NCBI GenBank assembly: GCA_026545765.1
Contig: CM048841.1
Span: forward strand, 8,134,145-8,198,144
Origin: Plantago major
Taxonomy: Eukaryota; Streptophyta; Magnoliopsida; Lamiales; Plantaginaceae
Direction: 5' to 3'
DNA length: 64,000 nt
Part shown: in pieces, positions 11,587-22,253 of the stretch
Numbering within the stretch: the stretch's first letter is position 1
Layout of the letters: each line of letters begins with the position of its first letter
Translations under genes and position numbers: made by a program
The notes under the pieces: model-generated
Seen by the model: the letters and a program-made list of their open reading frames with translations, nothing else
Told to the model about the DNA's origin: nothing
The model's database searches: none

Positions 11587-13849
11587 ATCTCCCCCTTAAT
11601 CATAGTCTTTCATCAAGCAATATCATTCCTTTGGGCTCATTGATTCCTTTTGATACATTAAGCATGTTTAAGCCCAACTTGATATATCCTACAAAATATT
11701 CATAGAAAAACAACTACAAACATTGAACCGGTTATGTTACGAAGAAAGGTTGAATTACTAAACAAAGTGTAATAAATCGCACTTTCAATATCCCCCTTAA
11801 TTCTGACGTTTCTTCACACAACCTAAAACCAGTTTGTTAGTCAAATCGAACAAGTAGGATTTTAAACAAGTCAAGAGGAATCCTTTGTTGGGAACTGAAA
11901 GATAAAGTGCAATCGATCAATGCTGATGGACAATGTTGAGTCAACACAGAACTCAACATTGCTGTAAATATGCACTTTCAAAATCCCTCTTATTTCTTTG
12001 TCTACTCATGTCCTTTGAACTCATCATGGGCATCATATCATACTTCTTTTGACAATTCCTGCACTCAGTAGTTTAGTGAATAAAGACAAACCTGCGTAGA
12101 ATCGCAGTATAAGTGCAGTAAACAAAGTCGTCTGCAATGTTGACACAACATTGCAGTCAACACTGCACTATTCAATCTCCCCCTTTGTCTTTCTTCACAA
12201 AAACACACCTGAACAAACTTGTTAGAAACAAACAAATATAACAGGCATGAAACTACAGAACTCCCCCTCAACATTAGACGAGAGCAATATAAGAAAATAA
12301 AGTATGTTAGCTTTTTGTTCAATCTCTTCTCTTCTCCCCCTTTTTTGAGAAGAAAGATATCTCTCATATTATTCAACCAAGTTCACAGAAGGAGACAAGA
12401 AGACATGCAATTAGTGCAATCTTGAAATGGACTATAGGACTCTGCAATAAGAGTCAGGTAATGTTGGAGAATGATGTTGAAAACATTGAGTTCAACACTG
12501 GCAGCCAAGGTGATAACAAAAGCAGGAAAAGAGTTTGGATCGGCTGGAGGGCAGTAATCAGGAATAGAGGTTGGATTAGCTGGAGAGCAGTGTTAGGATA
12601 AGAGTGGATGGTCATGATGGGTGTTGTTGGGTTTGCCTTAAAAGATCCTGCAAATATATATCAATGCTACAGAAACTGTGCATAACTGTTAATAAAAGAT
12701 TAAAGTTGCAAGTAAAACAGTTATCCGTCAAGTCATAGTAATCAGATAAACAGATAAACCCTAGGGAGGTTGACCAAAAATCTTGATCTTAAATAATGAC
12801 TTGAAATGCAAGAACAGGAAAGCAAAAACCCCAAACCCCAATGAAACACCTTAGACCTGAAACACCTCAGACCTACTCCCCCTCAAACCCAAAAATACAC
12901 AGAAACGTCAGATAGAGAAGCACATATAAAAAAGAGCAAATATAAGTCACAAAGTACTCCAAGGACAGCCAATGTTGACCAGCATGTTGACTCAACATTG
13001 ATGACAACATCGGGAAATCAGACCACTCTTAATGTAAGTCAGCCAGGAAACCAAGTCTCAAAATGTGCAGATTCGATTAACACCACTGATGTTGTAGGCA
13101 AAGACAGAGAGAAAAAGGAATACCAAAGAAACACACTCAACATTGCCTCAAAAAGTAAATTGAACAATTAGCATAAGTTTGAGTGGGGGTGACCATGAGA
13201 CCGTAAATCATGTCAAATAATTGGAACACGTATGAATCCACTCCAAAGCCGAAGCCTATGCGGAGTTAGGCAAACACACGTCTCATGGCATAAAATCACT
13301 CATTTGACCACATTGGGTAATTTGGTACTCAGAAAGTGAACCATCAGCATTACGAGAATCGGCACTTTTGTGCGTGTCGGTTTCCAGTACAGGCCATCAA
13401 CCCTCACAACATATGACACATTGGCCACGTCGATATATGGATAGTATTTGAAACCTGCCCAACACGATCCTCGACGGAAACACTTCGAGCCCTCTTTATC
13501 ATAATTCATTAGATTTATTAAGCATAAAGGACAGGAGGCAACATCAAGTGCGAGTCTAGGTACGAGTAAAAATAGCCAAAAAGCAGCAAAAGTGGGTTTT
13601 ACATAAAGCAAAACACACAGGAGACTCGATCCCTTTCAACCTTGGTTTCAAATAGCCTTTCAAACCCTAAGCATCACCACTGTGAGTTTCCAAACTTAGA
13701 GCAACCAGAGACAGTACAGGAGCACCGAAAGCGCATAAACACACACAAAAAAAAAAATAAAAAAATCAAAAGGCAACAAAAAACACATCACTTTTCTGCT
13801 ACCAGTGTTGACTGTGATGTTGAGTCAACACTGATTTCAACATCGAAGA
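11587..13849 (-). other. Noncoding 3' spacer of Copia G with repeated motifs
   Basis: About 2.3 kb between the coding frame and the 3' LTR without a credible gene. It holds (a) copies of a polypurine-tract/LTR-start-like block (GCACTTTCAATCTCCCCCTT and variants) near 11578, 11779, 11972 and 12164, spaced ~195 bp; (b) many CAATGTTG/CAACATTG words, some as near-palindromes; (c) the ~100-bp stretch at 13367-13465 that resembles window positions 1-101. Such long 3' spacers are common in SIRE/Maximus-type Copia. Confidence 0.65.
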
Positions 13850-15376
13850 TCACAAAGAGCACAAATCAAGAGATCTCCTAAGACTGAAGAATCTCTCACA
13901 ATCTAAAGGCTTGGTAAAAATATCTGCAAGTTGATTGGTTGTATCTATGTGTTGTATGTCTATTACTTGCAGATTGACCATATCCTTAAGAAAATGATGC
14001 CTACTGTCTATGTGTTTCGTGCGTGAGTGCAAAATAGGCTTCTTAAAATTATTTATGGCACTAAGGTCATCACAGAACATCAACAAGGTATCACATTGAA
14101 GACCAAAGTCATGCAGCATATTTTTCACCCATATCAATTGAGTAACACAACTCCCAGATGTTACATGTTCAGATTCAACATATGAGAGTGACACATTGTT
14201 CTGTTTCTTGCAATACCATGACATTAAATTAGAATCAAGATAAAAGCAACCTCCACTAGTGTATTTTCTATCATCTAGATCACCAGCCCAATCAGAATCA
14301 CTAAATCCCACTAGATTAGTGTTTGTATCACATGCATACCATAATCTAAGATTAACAGTTCTTGATATATATATGAAAAATCTTTTAAGAACAATCAGGT
14401 GTGGGATTTTAGGGTTAGACTGATACCTGGCACAAACACACACATAAAACATGATGTCAGGTATGCTGGTTGATAGATATAGAAGGCTGTGAGTCATTGT
14501 TCTGTACAATGTTGGGTCAACATCATCTCCAACATCGATTCTGCTGAGCATAAGACCATTAGCCATAGGAGTGCTGGGTTCGCCTATCATGCTCATCTCA
14601 TGGGTACCGTCAGATGGAATTTCTGCCTGTGATGTTGAGCTCAATGTTGTGTCATCATTGCTGTCAGCATTGACAATTTCTCCTTGTACACCAGCTGGAG
14701 TTCTTGGTTTAGACACCTTTTCAGGTTCAGTATCAGTTTTCTCAGGAGTAGTGTCTGTAACCTGTTCAGTACCTGCAACAACCTGTTTATTCTTGGGTAC
14801 AGTGCCTTTCTGGACAGAGACATCAGAAGAGACAGTTTCGAAAACAGACAATGTTGATGTCAATGTTGACTCAACATTGTTTTCATTCATCAGTTTCAGC
14901 TCTTCCCAGTGATAATCTGCAGATAGATCAACTGAACCATGTAGACACAAAACATTAGTAGAAACTGATTCCTCAGGGTTAGTCCAGAAAAGTGTTTCAC
15001 AGTTTTGAGAATCATCATAGTCGAAAAAGACTTCTTTTGTCAATGTTGGACCATCAATGTTGGACCAACATTGTTTCTCAACATTGTTCAGAACAGCAGA
15101 TAGGGCTTTGGCATGAACTTCTGGATCATCATCTTCCTGTTCGTCATCTGTAGTGAAGCGTTCTTCAGGTATGGGAACAATATCTCCATCAGCATCTGGT
15201 CCTTCAGTAGGCCAGACAAATCCTTCAAGAACAAATCTCCAAGCTCGACCTTCAATGGACTTGACGTATGTCCTCATCCTGATTTTCCAATAGTGGTAGT
15301 TCGATCCATCAAACATAGGTGGCCTGTAGACACTTAAGTTTGCAACATCCATTGTAGTAGTACCAAATCCAGACAC
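13850..15376 (-). CDS. Copia G single long frame: gag-like start and RNase H-like end
   Basis: A continuous frame of 508 codons. Residues ~1-60 resemble a Copia gag N-terminus (SVYRPPMFDGSNYHYWKIRM). The middle is acidic and Thr/Ser/Glu-rich with no recognised fold. From ~residue 285 it matches the end of Copia RT and RNase H: LYLSTSIPDIMFYVCVCARY, GFSDSDWAGDLDDRKYTSGG, TKHIDSRHHFLKD and QLADIFTKPLD. It therefore lacks zinc knuckle, protease, integrase and the RT catalytic core. The start lies just inside the primer-binding site. Whether a protein is made, or the element depends on relatives for all enzymes, cannot be seen. Fossil or non-autonomous element. Confidence 0.8.
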   Translation of the reverse strand: MSGFGTTTMDVANLSVYRPPMFDGSNYHYWKIRMRTYVKSIEGRAWRFVLEGFVWPTEGPDADGDIVPIPEERFTTDDEQEDDDPEVHAKALSAVLNNVEKQCWSNIDGPTLTKEVFFDYDDSQNCETLFWTNPEESVSTNVLCLHGSVDLSADYHWEELKLMNENNVESTLTSTLSVFETVSSDVSVQKGTVPKNKQVVAGTEQVTDTTPEKTDTEPEKVSKPRTPAGVQGEIVNADSNDDTTLSSTSQAEIPSDGTHEMSMIGEPSTPMANGLMLSRIDVGDDVDPTLYRTMTHSLLYLSTSIPDIMFYVCVCARYQSNPKIPHLIVLKRFFIYISRTVNLRLWYACDTNTNLVGFSDSDWAGDLDDRKYTSGGCFYLDSNLMSWYCKKQNNVSLSYVESEHVTSGSCVTQLIWVKNMLHDFGLQCDTLLMFCDDLSAINNFKKPILHSRTKHIDSRHHFLKDMVNLQVIDIQHIDTTNQLADIFTKPLDCERFFSLRRSLDLCSL

Positions 15377-15392
15377 CAGTAGTTAGGTGGCT

Positions 15393-15405
15393 GGCTCTGA
15401 TGCCA
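15393..15405 (-). other. Primer-binding site of Copia G
   Basis: The minus strand reads TGGCATCAGAGCC, two bases inside the LTR end, matching the initiator-Met tRNA 3' end with one change. It fixes the right LTR as the 5' LTR. Confidence 0.85.
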
Positions 15406-15407
15406 CT

Positions 15408-16495
15408 TGTTAGAACATAGGATCCCAGATTGGTACTTGGAACAAGATCAAAAGACAATGTTGCCAACAATGTTGTTCAACAATGTCTTCAACACAGTAA
15501 ACAAAACACAGCGGATGAATATGAATGAAACTTCTATTACCAAGCCAACATATATAAAAATGTTGGCCGCGCCTTTAGGCAAAATATCTACTGACAGGAA
15601 AAGTAGATCTAATCAACTAGGTTTAATACAATAACAGATGATTGATTCAACAACCAAAACTATCCCTAGAAGAACTAACAGTAAAAGCTATTCTAGGTCG
15701 ATGTTTGAAAGAGTTATTCCAACAATGAATACTCTTAGACAAACTCTAAAGCTAACAGAAAACAAGAAGCCTAAACTCTTTAATAAAATCTTGATTGATC
15801 ATCAAAAAAGGCCTGCGCATTGCTCGACTGAATCCTTGTATATATACTTGAGATATCGACAGCTCCCATCCAAGTCGAAAGGCAATAGGATCTCAGCAAA
15901 GGCAATTTTCTTTGTCTTGTTTTCTTCAATAGTCGGCTAGAAGGAAATTCCCATATTAGTGTCTTCAACAATATATTTCCTTCTTGCTTTCTTCAACAAT
16001 CTTCTTGAAAGATTCTCTCTTTAATCTTGTATTCTTCTTGCAACTATGTTCTTCCTGTACATATGTGATGATCCGGGATCTCAGCAGGAAGAAACTAACA
16101 TTGTTTCTCTGTATCTGGCTGGCTGGAAAATCTTTCCAAGATTATCTCTAGAGAATCTTTTATTTCCTTCTTTCTTTCAAGGTGCCCATAACTTGTCAAA
16201 CTCTTTCCTTCTTTTTAGATTGCATTCCTTGTGTCCAAAGCAACTCAAACTCTTTCCTTATTCCTGCAAAAATTCGAATTGATTGCTTCAAGTCCAAGTC
16301 ATCAGTCCAATTGGCCTACTTATTTCTATGTTGTCTGTTGTTGTCTGTAATGTTGTTCCAACATTTTATCGGCACTATTTCGCAATGTTGCACAACATTG
16401 AAATCCAGCAGTTCACAAACAACAACAACAAACACAAACATTGAACTGAATCATGAAAGATAAGATTATCTAATCAAGTGCAACTTGCACTTTCA
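15408..16495 (-). repeat. 5' LTR of Copia G
   Basis: 1088 bp bounded by TG and CA. Its outer edge is followed by GTTAC, the duplicate of 10502-10506. It carries the same CAATGTTG/CAACATTG clusters as the other LTR (near 15457-15490 and 16348-16400). Confidence 0.9.
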
Positions 16496-17153
16496 GTTAC
16501 CTATTTCCGTCTTCCTGATATGTTCTCTGCCCATTTAGACTTCCTTCCCGCCAAACCTGGGAAGCAAAGGCTCTCATGTCTAGGAGATTCCGCAAGTCCT
16601 CCTTTGGTAGCTGATTCCCCAACCTCTGTTGGATCGGACGTTGTTCGTTCATTGATAGAGCGGGCTCTGCTTGCCCCAGATTAGCCACTGGCAGAGTGAC
16701 TTATTGGGGTTGGACATTGTTAGACCCAAGACAACCTTGGATTATCATAAGTAGTCGACCAAATTGATTCTCACTTAATCCAAAATCACTAGTGCGGACT
16801 ATACGACCATCATGCATGGTAAAATGCTGACCTGGAGGAGGACCTTGCATGGCCTCCTCTCCGTGATTCTCTGGTGTGGCATTCTCAGGAACATCACGGA
16901 CTCTTCTGGATGGAACGTCTCTTCCTTCATCGGAGGATGGGCTTGTTTTGTGACCATCGCTTGGATATCTCCTTCACTTCGTGTTCCTTCCCGCTGCAAT
17001 GGCTATCCGTCCTCTGTTGGGTGGACGTCTGCATGGACTGGGTGGTGGAGTTCCGACACCAGCAGTACTGGTCCGTGCTGCCCTTCTTGTTCTTGCCATC
17101 TGCTCGATTGAGACACGGAACCTTTTGTAAGGATGCCCACAGACGGCGCCAAA
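16496..17153 (-). pseudogene. Gypsy B gag, N-terminal piece and primer-binding site
   Basis: Minus strand. The primer-binding site TGGCGCCGTCTGTGGG lies at 17151-17136, the type used by plant Tat-lineage Gypsy elements. A gag-like start (MARTRRAARTSTAG) follows near 17098, and a Gln/Arg-rich stretch at 16688-16497 includes RNLLDMRAFASQ. It is separated from its downstream half (9885-10506) by Copia G. Degraded. Confidence 0.65.
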
Positions 17154-18060
17154 TGTCGAGGGGTTGAGCCTCAAACACTAACTAAACTACTACAAGTCCC
17201 TAATCTAAGATCCGCCTCCACCTTGATGTCTAACCTGAGAACTCTGTCTGAGCTGGAGCACCTGAAAAGACTAAGTGGGGGGGGGGGGTTAGATGGGTAA
17301 CCCGGTTTGCTAGATGTCAAACCGGTAAGAGACGTTACTCAAGAGAGAGAATAAAGCTCTCAATCTAGTAGTTATGAGGGAAATTATGATATGAGTTCAC
17401 TATCACTTATGACTTATGACTTACCTTAATGTTTGGGACCTTGTGCTATATTTATAGTTATCATGTACTTATGAAGTGGTTCAGAAGATGATGTCAAGTG
17501 CATGTTCAGGATTTGGACAACAATGCTCCCTTGGCCTATGGCCCAATAGTATATGAGAGTCCAACACCATTAGATGGGCCAGGGAGGGTAGATTGGTCCT
17601 TTTACCTCTCAGAGTACTATTCCCGCTGATGGGTCCGTGTGAGACCTTTTAGGATGATCCGAGCTCTGTTGAGTTGGTCTGTTCCTAGGTAACTCAGTGA
17701 CGGTCCGAGACACTAGCTGCTCGGAAGTATCTTGGAGGTTCCAATGTATACGTTTGGTCTTATTGTTAAGGTGGCGTCCGAGTTTATCTCGTCCGGCCCG
17801 TTTGGCATCCGAGGACTAACAGTATGTGGTACTTGGTGAGACCATGTGACCTCTTGTCAGGTTCAGAAGTCGTACACCTAGCTAGGTCGGACCAGCTGAA
17901 TAGGTGTATTGACATGAGCGTACTTATTGACCCGGAAAGATTTCCTTAAGGCGGACTAGCCAAGGTCGGATAAGTAGTGAATTGGCTACTTTAGCCTTGA
18001 TGCGCTCTAGGACACGCTCTATGGTGCCCTTAACGGATTGGACATATATCTGTATCAACA
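17154..18060 (-). repeat. 5' LTR of Gypsy B
   Basis: 907 bp. On the minus strand it starts TGTTGATACAGATATATGTC and ends CTCGACA just before the primer-binding site. The start resembles the LTRs of elements A and D (TGTTGATACGGAAATATGTC), so B is a related family. A G-run lies at 17277-17287. The outer edge cuts into the antisense ORF of element A, so B inserted into A. Confidence 0.8.
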
Positions 18061-20189
18061 ATTACCTTCCGGTGAGCAACAGCAAGCTCTACAATCCTTT
18101 CTAGCTCCGGAACAGAAGCCGACCGCGCAACCTCGGACTCGGAGATCCCATTCTTCCACCATAGTAACCTTGTCCTTCTTGGCAGGAGGGTTCGGGCCCT
18201 CGGAAGGACGCTTCACACCAGTTGAGCCACTAGTTCCGACCTCCTTTGTCACGGGCTTCGGAGGCCTCTTTGCACCCTTGGCAACCACGGTCTTCCCCTT
18301 GTTCGGAGTGGCAGGCTCTGCTTCGGCTCTTCGGCCGCCTCCCTTCGGAGATCTTCAGCCCGGAAAGTTATAGAGATCTGAGGCTCGGCCATGGGAAGGT
18401 TGGTGGACGTCTAAATCACTTGGTCTCGAAGACCCTGCCTCTACTCCTCCTTCTGGGCCTTCAGTTGTTGCCACTTGAGCTCTTTCATGGTCGACATGGT
18501 GTATTCAAGACAAAAATCTACAAAAAACCGAACAAAAATAAGGGTTAGCCCGAAGCACAAAACAAATGATTTGACAACAACAAGACATAAGACCGAACCG
18601 ATAAAAGTTAGAATACAAAAACTATTTCTAACAAGAGAGACTCGAACCATAGCACGTCTCCGAGTCACTTACCAAAATCCTTCTTATTATCACATAAACT
18701 TGGACTAGATAGTCCATCCAGGTACGGAAGAGGTTGGCAAATCAACCCTCGGAAAAAGTACTTCTCCAGTTCCTCTTTTCTATGGTGAGCTTGCATCCAT
18801 TGCGGAATGTTTCGTGCCGTGGGCCTCCAATCCGGAAGTATCCCCGGAAAAAAATTCTTCTCAAAGTTCCACCGCACCCTTTGAGCCTCGGACTGACCAG
18901 GTTTCAAAGCGGCTCGGACGAAAATATACCTCTGCCACCATTTGATCCCTAACGAGGAGATTGGATCCTCGAAGAAGGTATAAGCTTACTGAACTACTAG
19001 AGTATAAAAGAATTGATGGGGCCTGCTCAGAGTGATACTGAACAACTTCAAGAAGTTGTTGAACGTGATCGGGATCCCGTTGTGCTTACATAGCACTCCG
19101 AAGCACAACAGATTCCCAAGGGAATTCCGAATCACTTGGTGTGGACTTATCCCAATCCCATTAAGAATTTCTAGCAGCTCGAACGCGACAGGTATACGCC
19201 AACCACAGTGCAATGAGGCCTCATGCACGCACATGTATCCGGGAGGCGGATTGTAGAAAGCATGAGCCTCGTCCGGAATCAAGATCTCTACGGAGTCCGG
19301 AATCTCATATCTTCTCCGAAGCTCTTCCACTTCATCCGCAGTAATGATCGAGGGACAAGTAGGGAGAAGGTGATCCAAATTTAGCTCCTCATCAGGGTTC
19401 GAGTGAGTCACCTGTAGACGGGTCCAAGGGAACTTGACCCGGATCACATCATCACCCTTACTCTTGCCTCCCTCAGATGATTGGGAGGAAACTCCCCGGC
19501 TCGACCATTGAGTTCCCCTCTCGGGCGAATCGGGCTCGGATGATCAGAAGCCGTGGTACGGACCAAAGGCACTTCATCCTCCTCTTCCTCCTCATCATCT
19601 TCTTCTTCCCCTTCCTCTCCTCCACCATCAGCTTTTTCCTCAACTTTCTCATCCTCAGACGATGACAAATATTCCACCACAGTCCGAATCGGAGTCACGA
19701 CTTGGACAGTCTCTTCAACCCCTACCTCAAATACAGCTAGCTCGGGAAGCTCATCTGTCGTATCATGAACCTCTTCAACATTTATCTCCTGTGGATCCGG
19801 AATGAAAGGGATCTGGTTAGGGTTAATCCTAGTACTATAACCTAAACTTTTAAAAGGGTTCAGATCTCTACCGGTAGTTCTGACTCGTCATTGCTCCGGT
19901 GCGAATTGCTTATCACCCGAGTGGTCGTCTCGCGAACCATCATTGCGTCCTGCACATTTAAAGATTCCGGATAATCTTGCCTATCTGGATACTTTGATCC
20001 AGGCACGATTAATTGGAAACTGGGAGAGCTCACCTAGGGTTCTTCACCACTTCGGTTCGATACGTATCTGTGACCACGTTGATCCTCCACAACGCCAATG
20101 CCAACCTCTTCGGAGGTTACTGAGTAGGAGGATTCATCGGCTGCATACTCCCCGGCTTCGGTACGATTTTGGCTATCACTCTCGGACAT
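18061..20189 (-). pseudogene. Antisense ORF of Tat Gypsy A (putative gypsy-type transposon domain)
   Basis: Starts near 20189 with MSESDSQNR, the same start as the homologous ORF of element D (53374). An acidic run follows at 19640-19560. The best-preserved part (19447-18986) has VEELRRRYEIPDSVEILIPD, PPGYMCVHEASLHCGWRIP and IPITFNNFLKLFSI, which fits Pfam 'putative gypsy type transposon' (PF04195), the domain found in antisense ORFs of plant Tat elements. Further on are RWNFEKNFFPG and a basic segment with EGPNPPAKKDK. Function unknown in the family. Degraded, and its far end is cut by LTR B. Confidence 0.75.
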
Positions 20190-20647
20190 CCTAGGGAAAT
20201 AAAGGAGGTCCTATAAGTTGAAGGGTTATGGTCCGAGAGTCCATTTATGTAATTTAGGGTTAAAACCCGTAAGGGGTTAGGAGGGCACTAAGTGTTGTCG
20301 GATGTAGTTAGTTTGAAGTTAGTACGCAGTTAGTACAAACAACTTAGAGGTTCCGGGGAAACCTACTACATACGTCCGAACAAGCTACATACAACACTTA
20401 TCCGAACAAGGAAAACATGCAAGAAATTTCTACAACAAAATACTTCAAAGAATTTAAAAGAGACCGAGAAAACACTTACTTGGAAATACGAAGGCTTGGA
20501 TTGAAGGCATCTAACTCCAAGAAACAAACTTGCCTTGACTCGAACTCACCTTGACTCGGACTAAATCGCAAAAGCTTGGACTACTAAAATCACTTGACTC
20601 ACTCAGATTACGAAAATTCTCTCTAAAATTGAAAGCGATTGGTGCCT

Positions 20648-20657
20648 TATTTATAAA
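20648..20657 (-). promoter_or_regulatory. TATA box upstream of the antisense ORF of A
   Basis: The minus strand reads TTTATAAATA, about 460 bp upstream of the antisense ORF start. The flanking sequence (20685-20735) is conserved in element D, with words such as GATTAAATCTC and CGGCATAGT, and a TATA box lies in the matching place there. This supports a dedicated antisense promoter. Confidence 0.55.
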
Positions 20658-20934
20658 GCGACATTTTTAGAAGCTCAACCATCACACAATTCAAGATTAA
20701 ATCTCGGTCGTTGATCAAAATTCATCCAACGGCATAGTTAAAATTACTAGATGAAATGACAGTTACATCCAAAAATATTTATTTCACGACGATTAGAATT
20801 CCAACAACACTTGCAACCTCGGAAATGGCACCCCATCCTCTTACGGATGGTTGGTTCTATCTTAGGTACCCAGACTCTCGTCTGCACGGACGTCACTCCC
20901 CGAATAGTCCTACAGAACCGAATCATGAACGACA

Positions 20935-21270
20935 CAGATTCCAATCCATTCGAAGGTGATCCCTCTTCCTCACTAGGATGGATAAATCATCATGAATGAC
21001 CCGGATTCCCATCCGTTTGGAGGTGATCCCTCTTCCTCATTCGGACGGATAAATCATCATGAACGACACGGATTCCCATCCGTTCAGAGGTGATCCCTCT
21101 TCCTCACTCGGATGGATAAATCATCATGAATGACACGGATTCCAATCCATTCGGAGGTGATCCCTCTTCCTCACTCGGGCGGATAAATCATCATGCACAA
21201 CACAGATTCTCATCCGTTCGGAGGTGATCCCTCTTCCCCGATCGGATAGATAAATCATTGTCCGACACAG
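20935..21270. repeat. Tandem repeat, 67-bp unit, five copies
   Basis: Copies start at about 20935, 21002, 21069, 21136 and 21203. Each holds GGTGATCCCTCTTCC and GATAAATCATCATG. Related CCGTTCGGATG words continue downstream. The copies are direct with no spacers, so this is not a CRISPR. It lies in the noncoding region between the antisense promoter and the 3' LTR. Confidence 0.85.
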
Positions 21271-21960
21271 CGGACTCTTGTCCGTAAGGATAGGCTTAAT
21301 GGCTTATGGGTGTGGAGCTATGAAATCGCCCATAGGATCATTATAGTACTTCCGAAGGCTTGATTAGTGAAATACAAGACAAACTCGATCTTCTTAAACA
21401 AACGATTATTTTAGTCTTAAACTTCCCGGACCCTTGTCCGTTCGGATGTTCCATGACGGATTCCACCAAATAATCAACTATGTCCGTCACGCGGACCCCA
21501 GTCCATCCGGATCTGACTAATGGCTTATGGGTGTGGAGCTATGAAATCGCCGATAGGTCCTTATTTGGATCTGTATAGTTGATTAAGTAAACACAGTATC
21601 AACAGTCCTCTTACAAAATGGCTGCTTGGATCTTGGAACTACACGGACCCTCACCCGTTCAGATATCCCACGTTGGTTTATCCCGAATAATCAACTAGGT
21701 ACATCACACGGGCCCTCGTTCGTCCGGTTGTTCTTAATAGCTTGTGGGTGTGGAGGTATGAAATCGCCCGTCGGTCTTATTTTGGAACTTCCGAAGAGTC
21801 GATTATTAATACAAGATAAACCCCATCTTGCTGACAGATGGATGACTTATCTTAAGCACATGGACACCCACCCATCCGGATGTCCCTCGTCGGACAATCC
21901 CGAGCAATCGGCTACTAAGTAACACAGACTCTTGTCCGTTCGGATGTCCTTACATGGACC
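21271..21960. repeat. Longer tandem repeat, ~205-230 bp unit, about three copies
   Basis: The phrase GGCTTATGGGTGTGGAGCTA recurs at 21301 and 21532 and, diverged, near 21739, each followed by TATGAAATCGCC and later by a TTGTCCGTTCGGATG-like block. This is a second-order repeat built partly from the same CCGGAT-type words as the 67-bp array. No gene. Confidence 0.7.
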
Positions 21961-22253
21961 ACCCCGATTTAAACTCTAGTAGAAAGTGTTACTTTCTTAT
22001 GCCTCTCGAACCTACGCTTAATCTCGCTCACAGATACCCCTTTTTACGCTTACAGTCCGAGACTACACTCTCGGACTGTAAGAAAGGGGGGGGGGGGGGA
22101 GATTAAGGTAAGGACGACAAAAAGGGACGGTCTTAACACCTTTTTTCTTCTTATGAGGGACGGATTGAACGAAAAAACAAAAATGTCCTCTCCACTTCAA
22201 ACTATTTTCTGCAACTATCTTCTACTAAGATACTTGGAAACTAGGGGGACATA

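Larger units (their letters stand above)
10507..16495 (-). mobile_element. Copia G, whole-ended but internally shortened (SIRE/Maximus-like)
   Basis: Both LTRs are present (10507-11586 and 15408-16495), with a primer-binding site inside the right one and a polypurine tract inside the left one, so it runs on the minus strand. The 5-bp target duplication GTTAC is perfect (10502-10506 and 16496-16500). The interior holds one long frame (15376-13850) and a ~2.2-kb noncoding 3' spacer. Protease, integrase and most of RT are missing, so it is non-autonomous. High LTR similarity and the intact duplication suggest it is one of the younger insertions here. Confidence 0.9.

Noticed and set aside
18038-18373. 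Plus-strand frame at 18038-18373 across the LTR B/antisense ORF junction
   Set aside because: It starts inside LTR B and runs opposite the antisense ORF of A, so it is a chance frame.
18986-19447. The antisense ORF as a host gene on the minus strand
   Set aside because: The same gene with the same flanks recurs in Gypsy D, and the domain is known from Tat antisense ORFs.
20935-21270. Regularly spaced repeats as a possible CRISPR array
   Set aside because: The 67-bp units abut one another with no unique spacers, and the setting is a plant retroelement.
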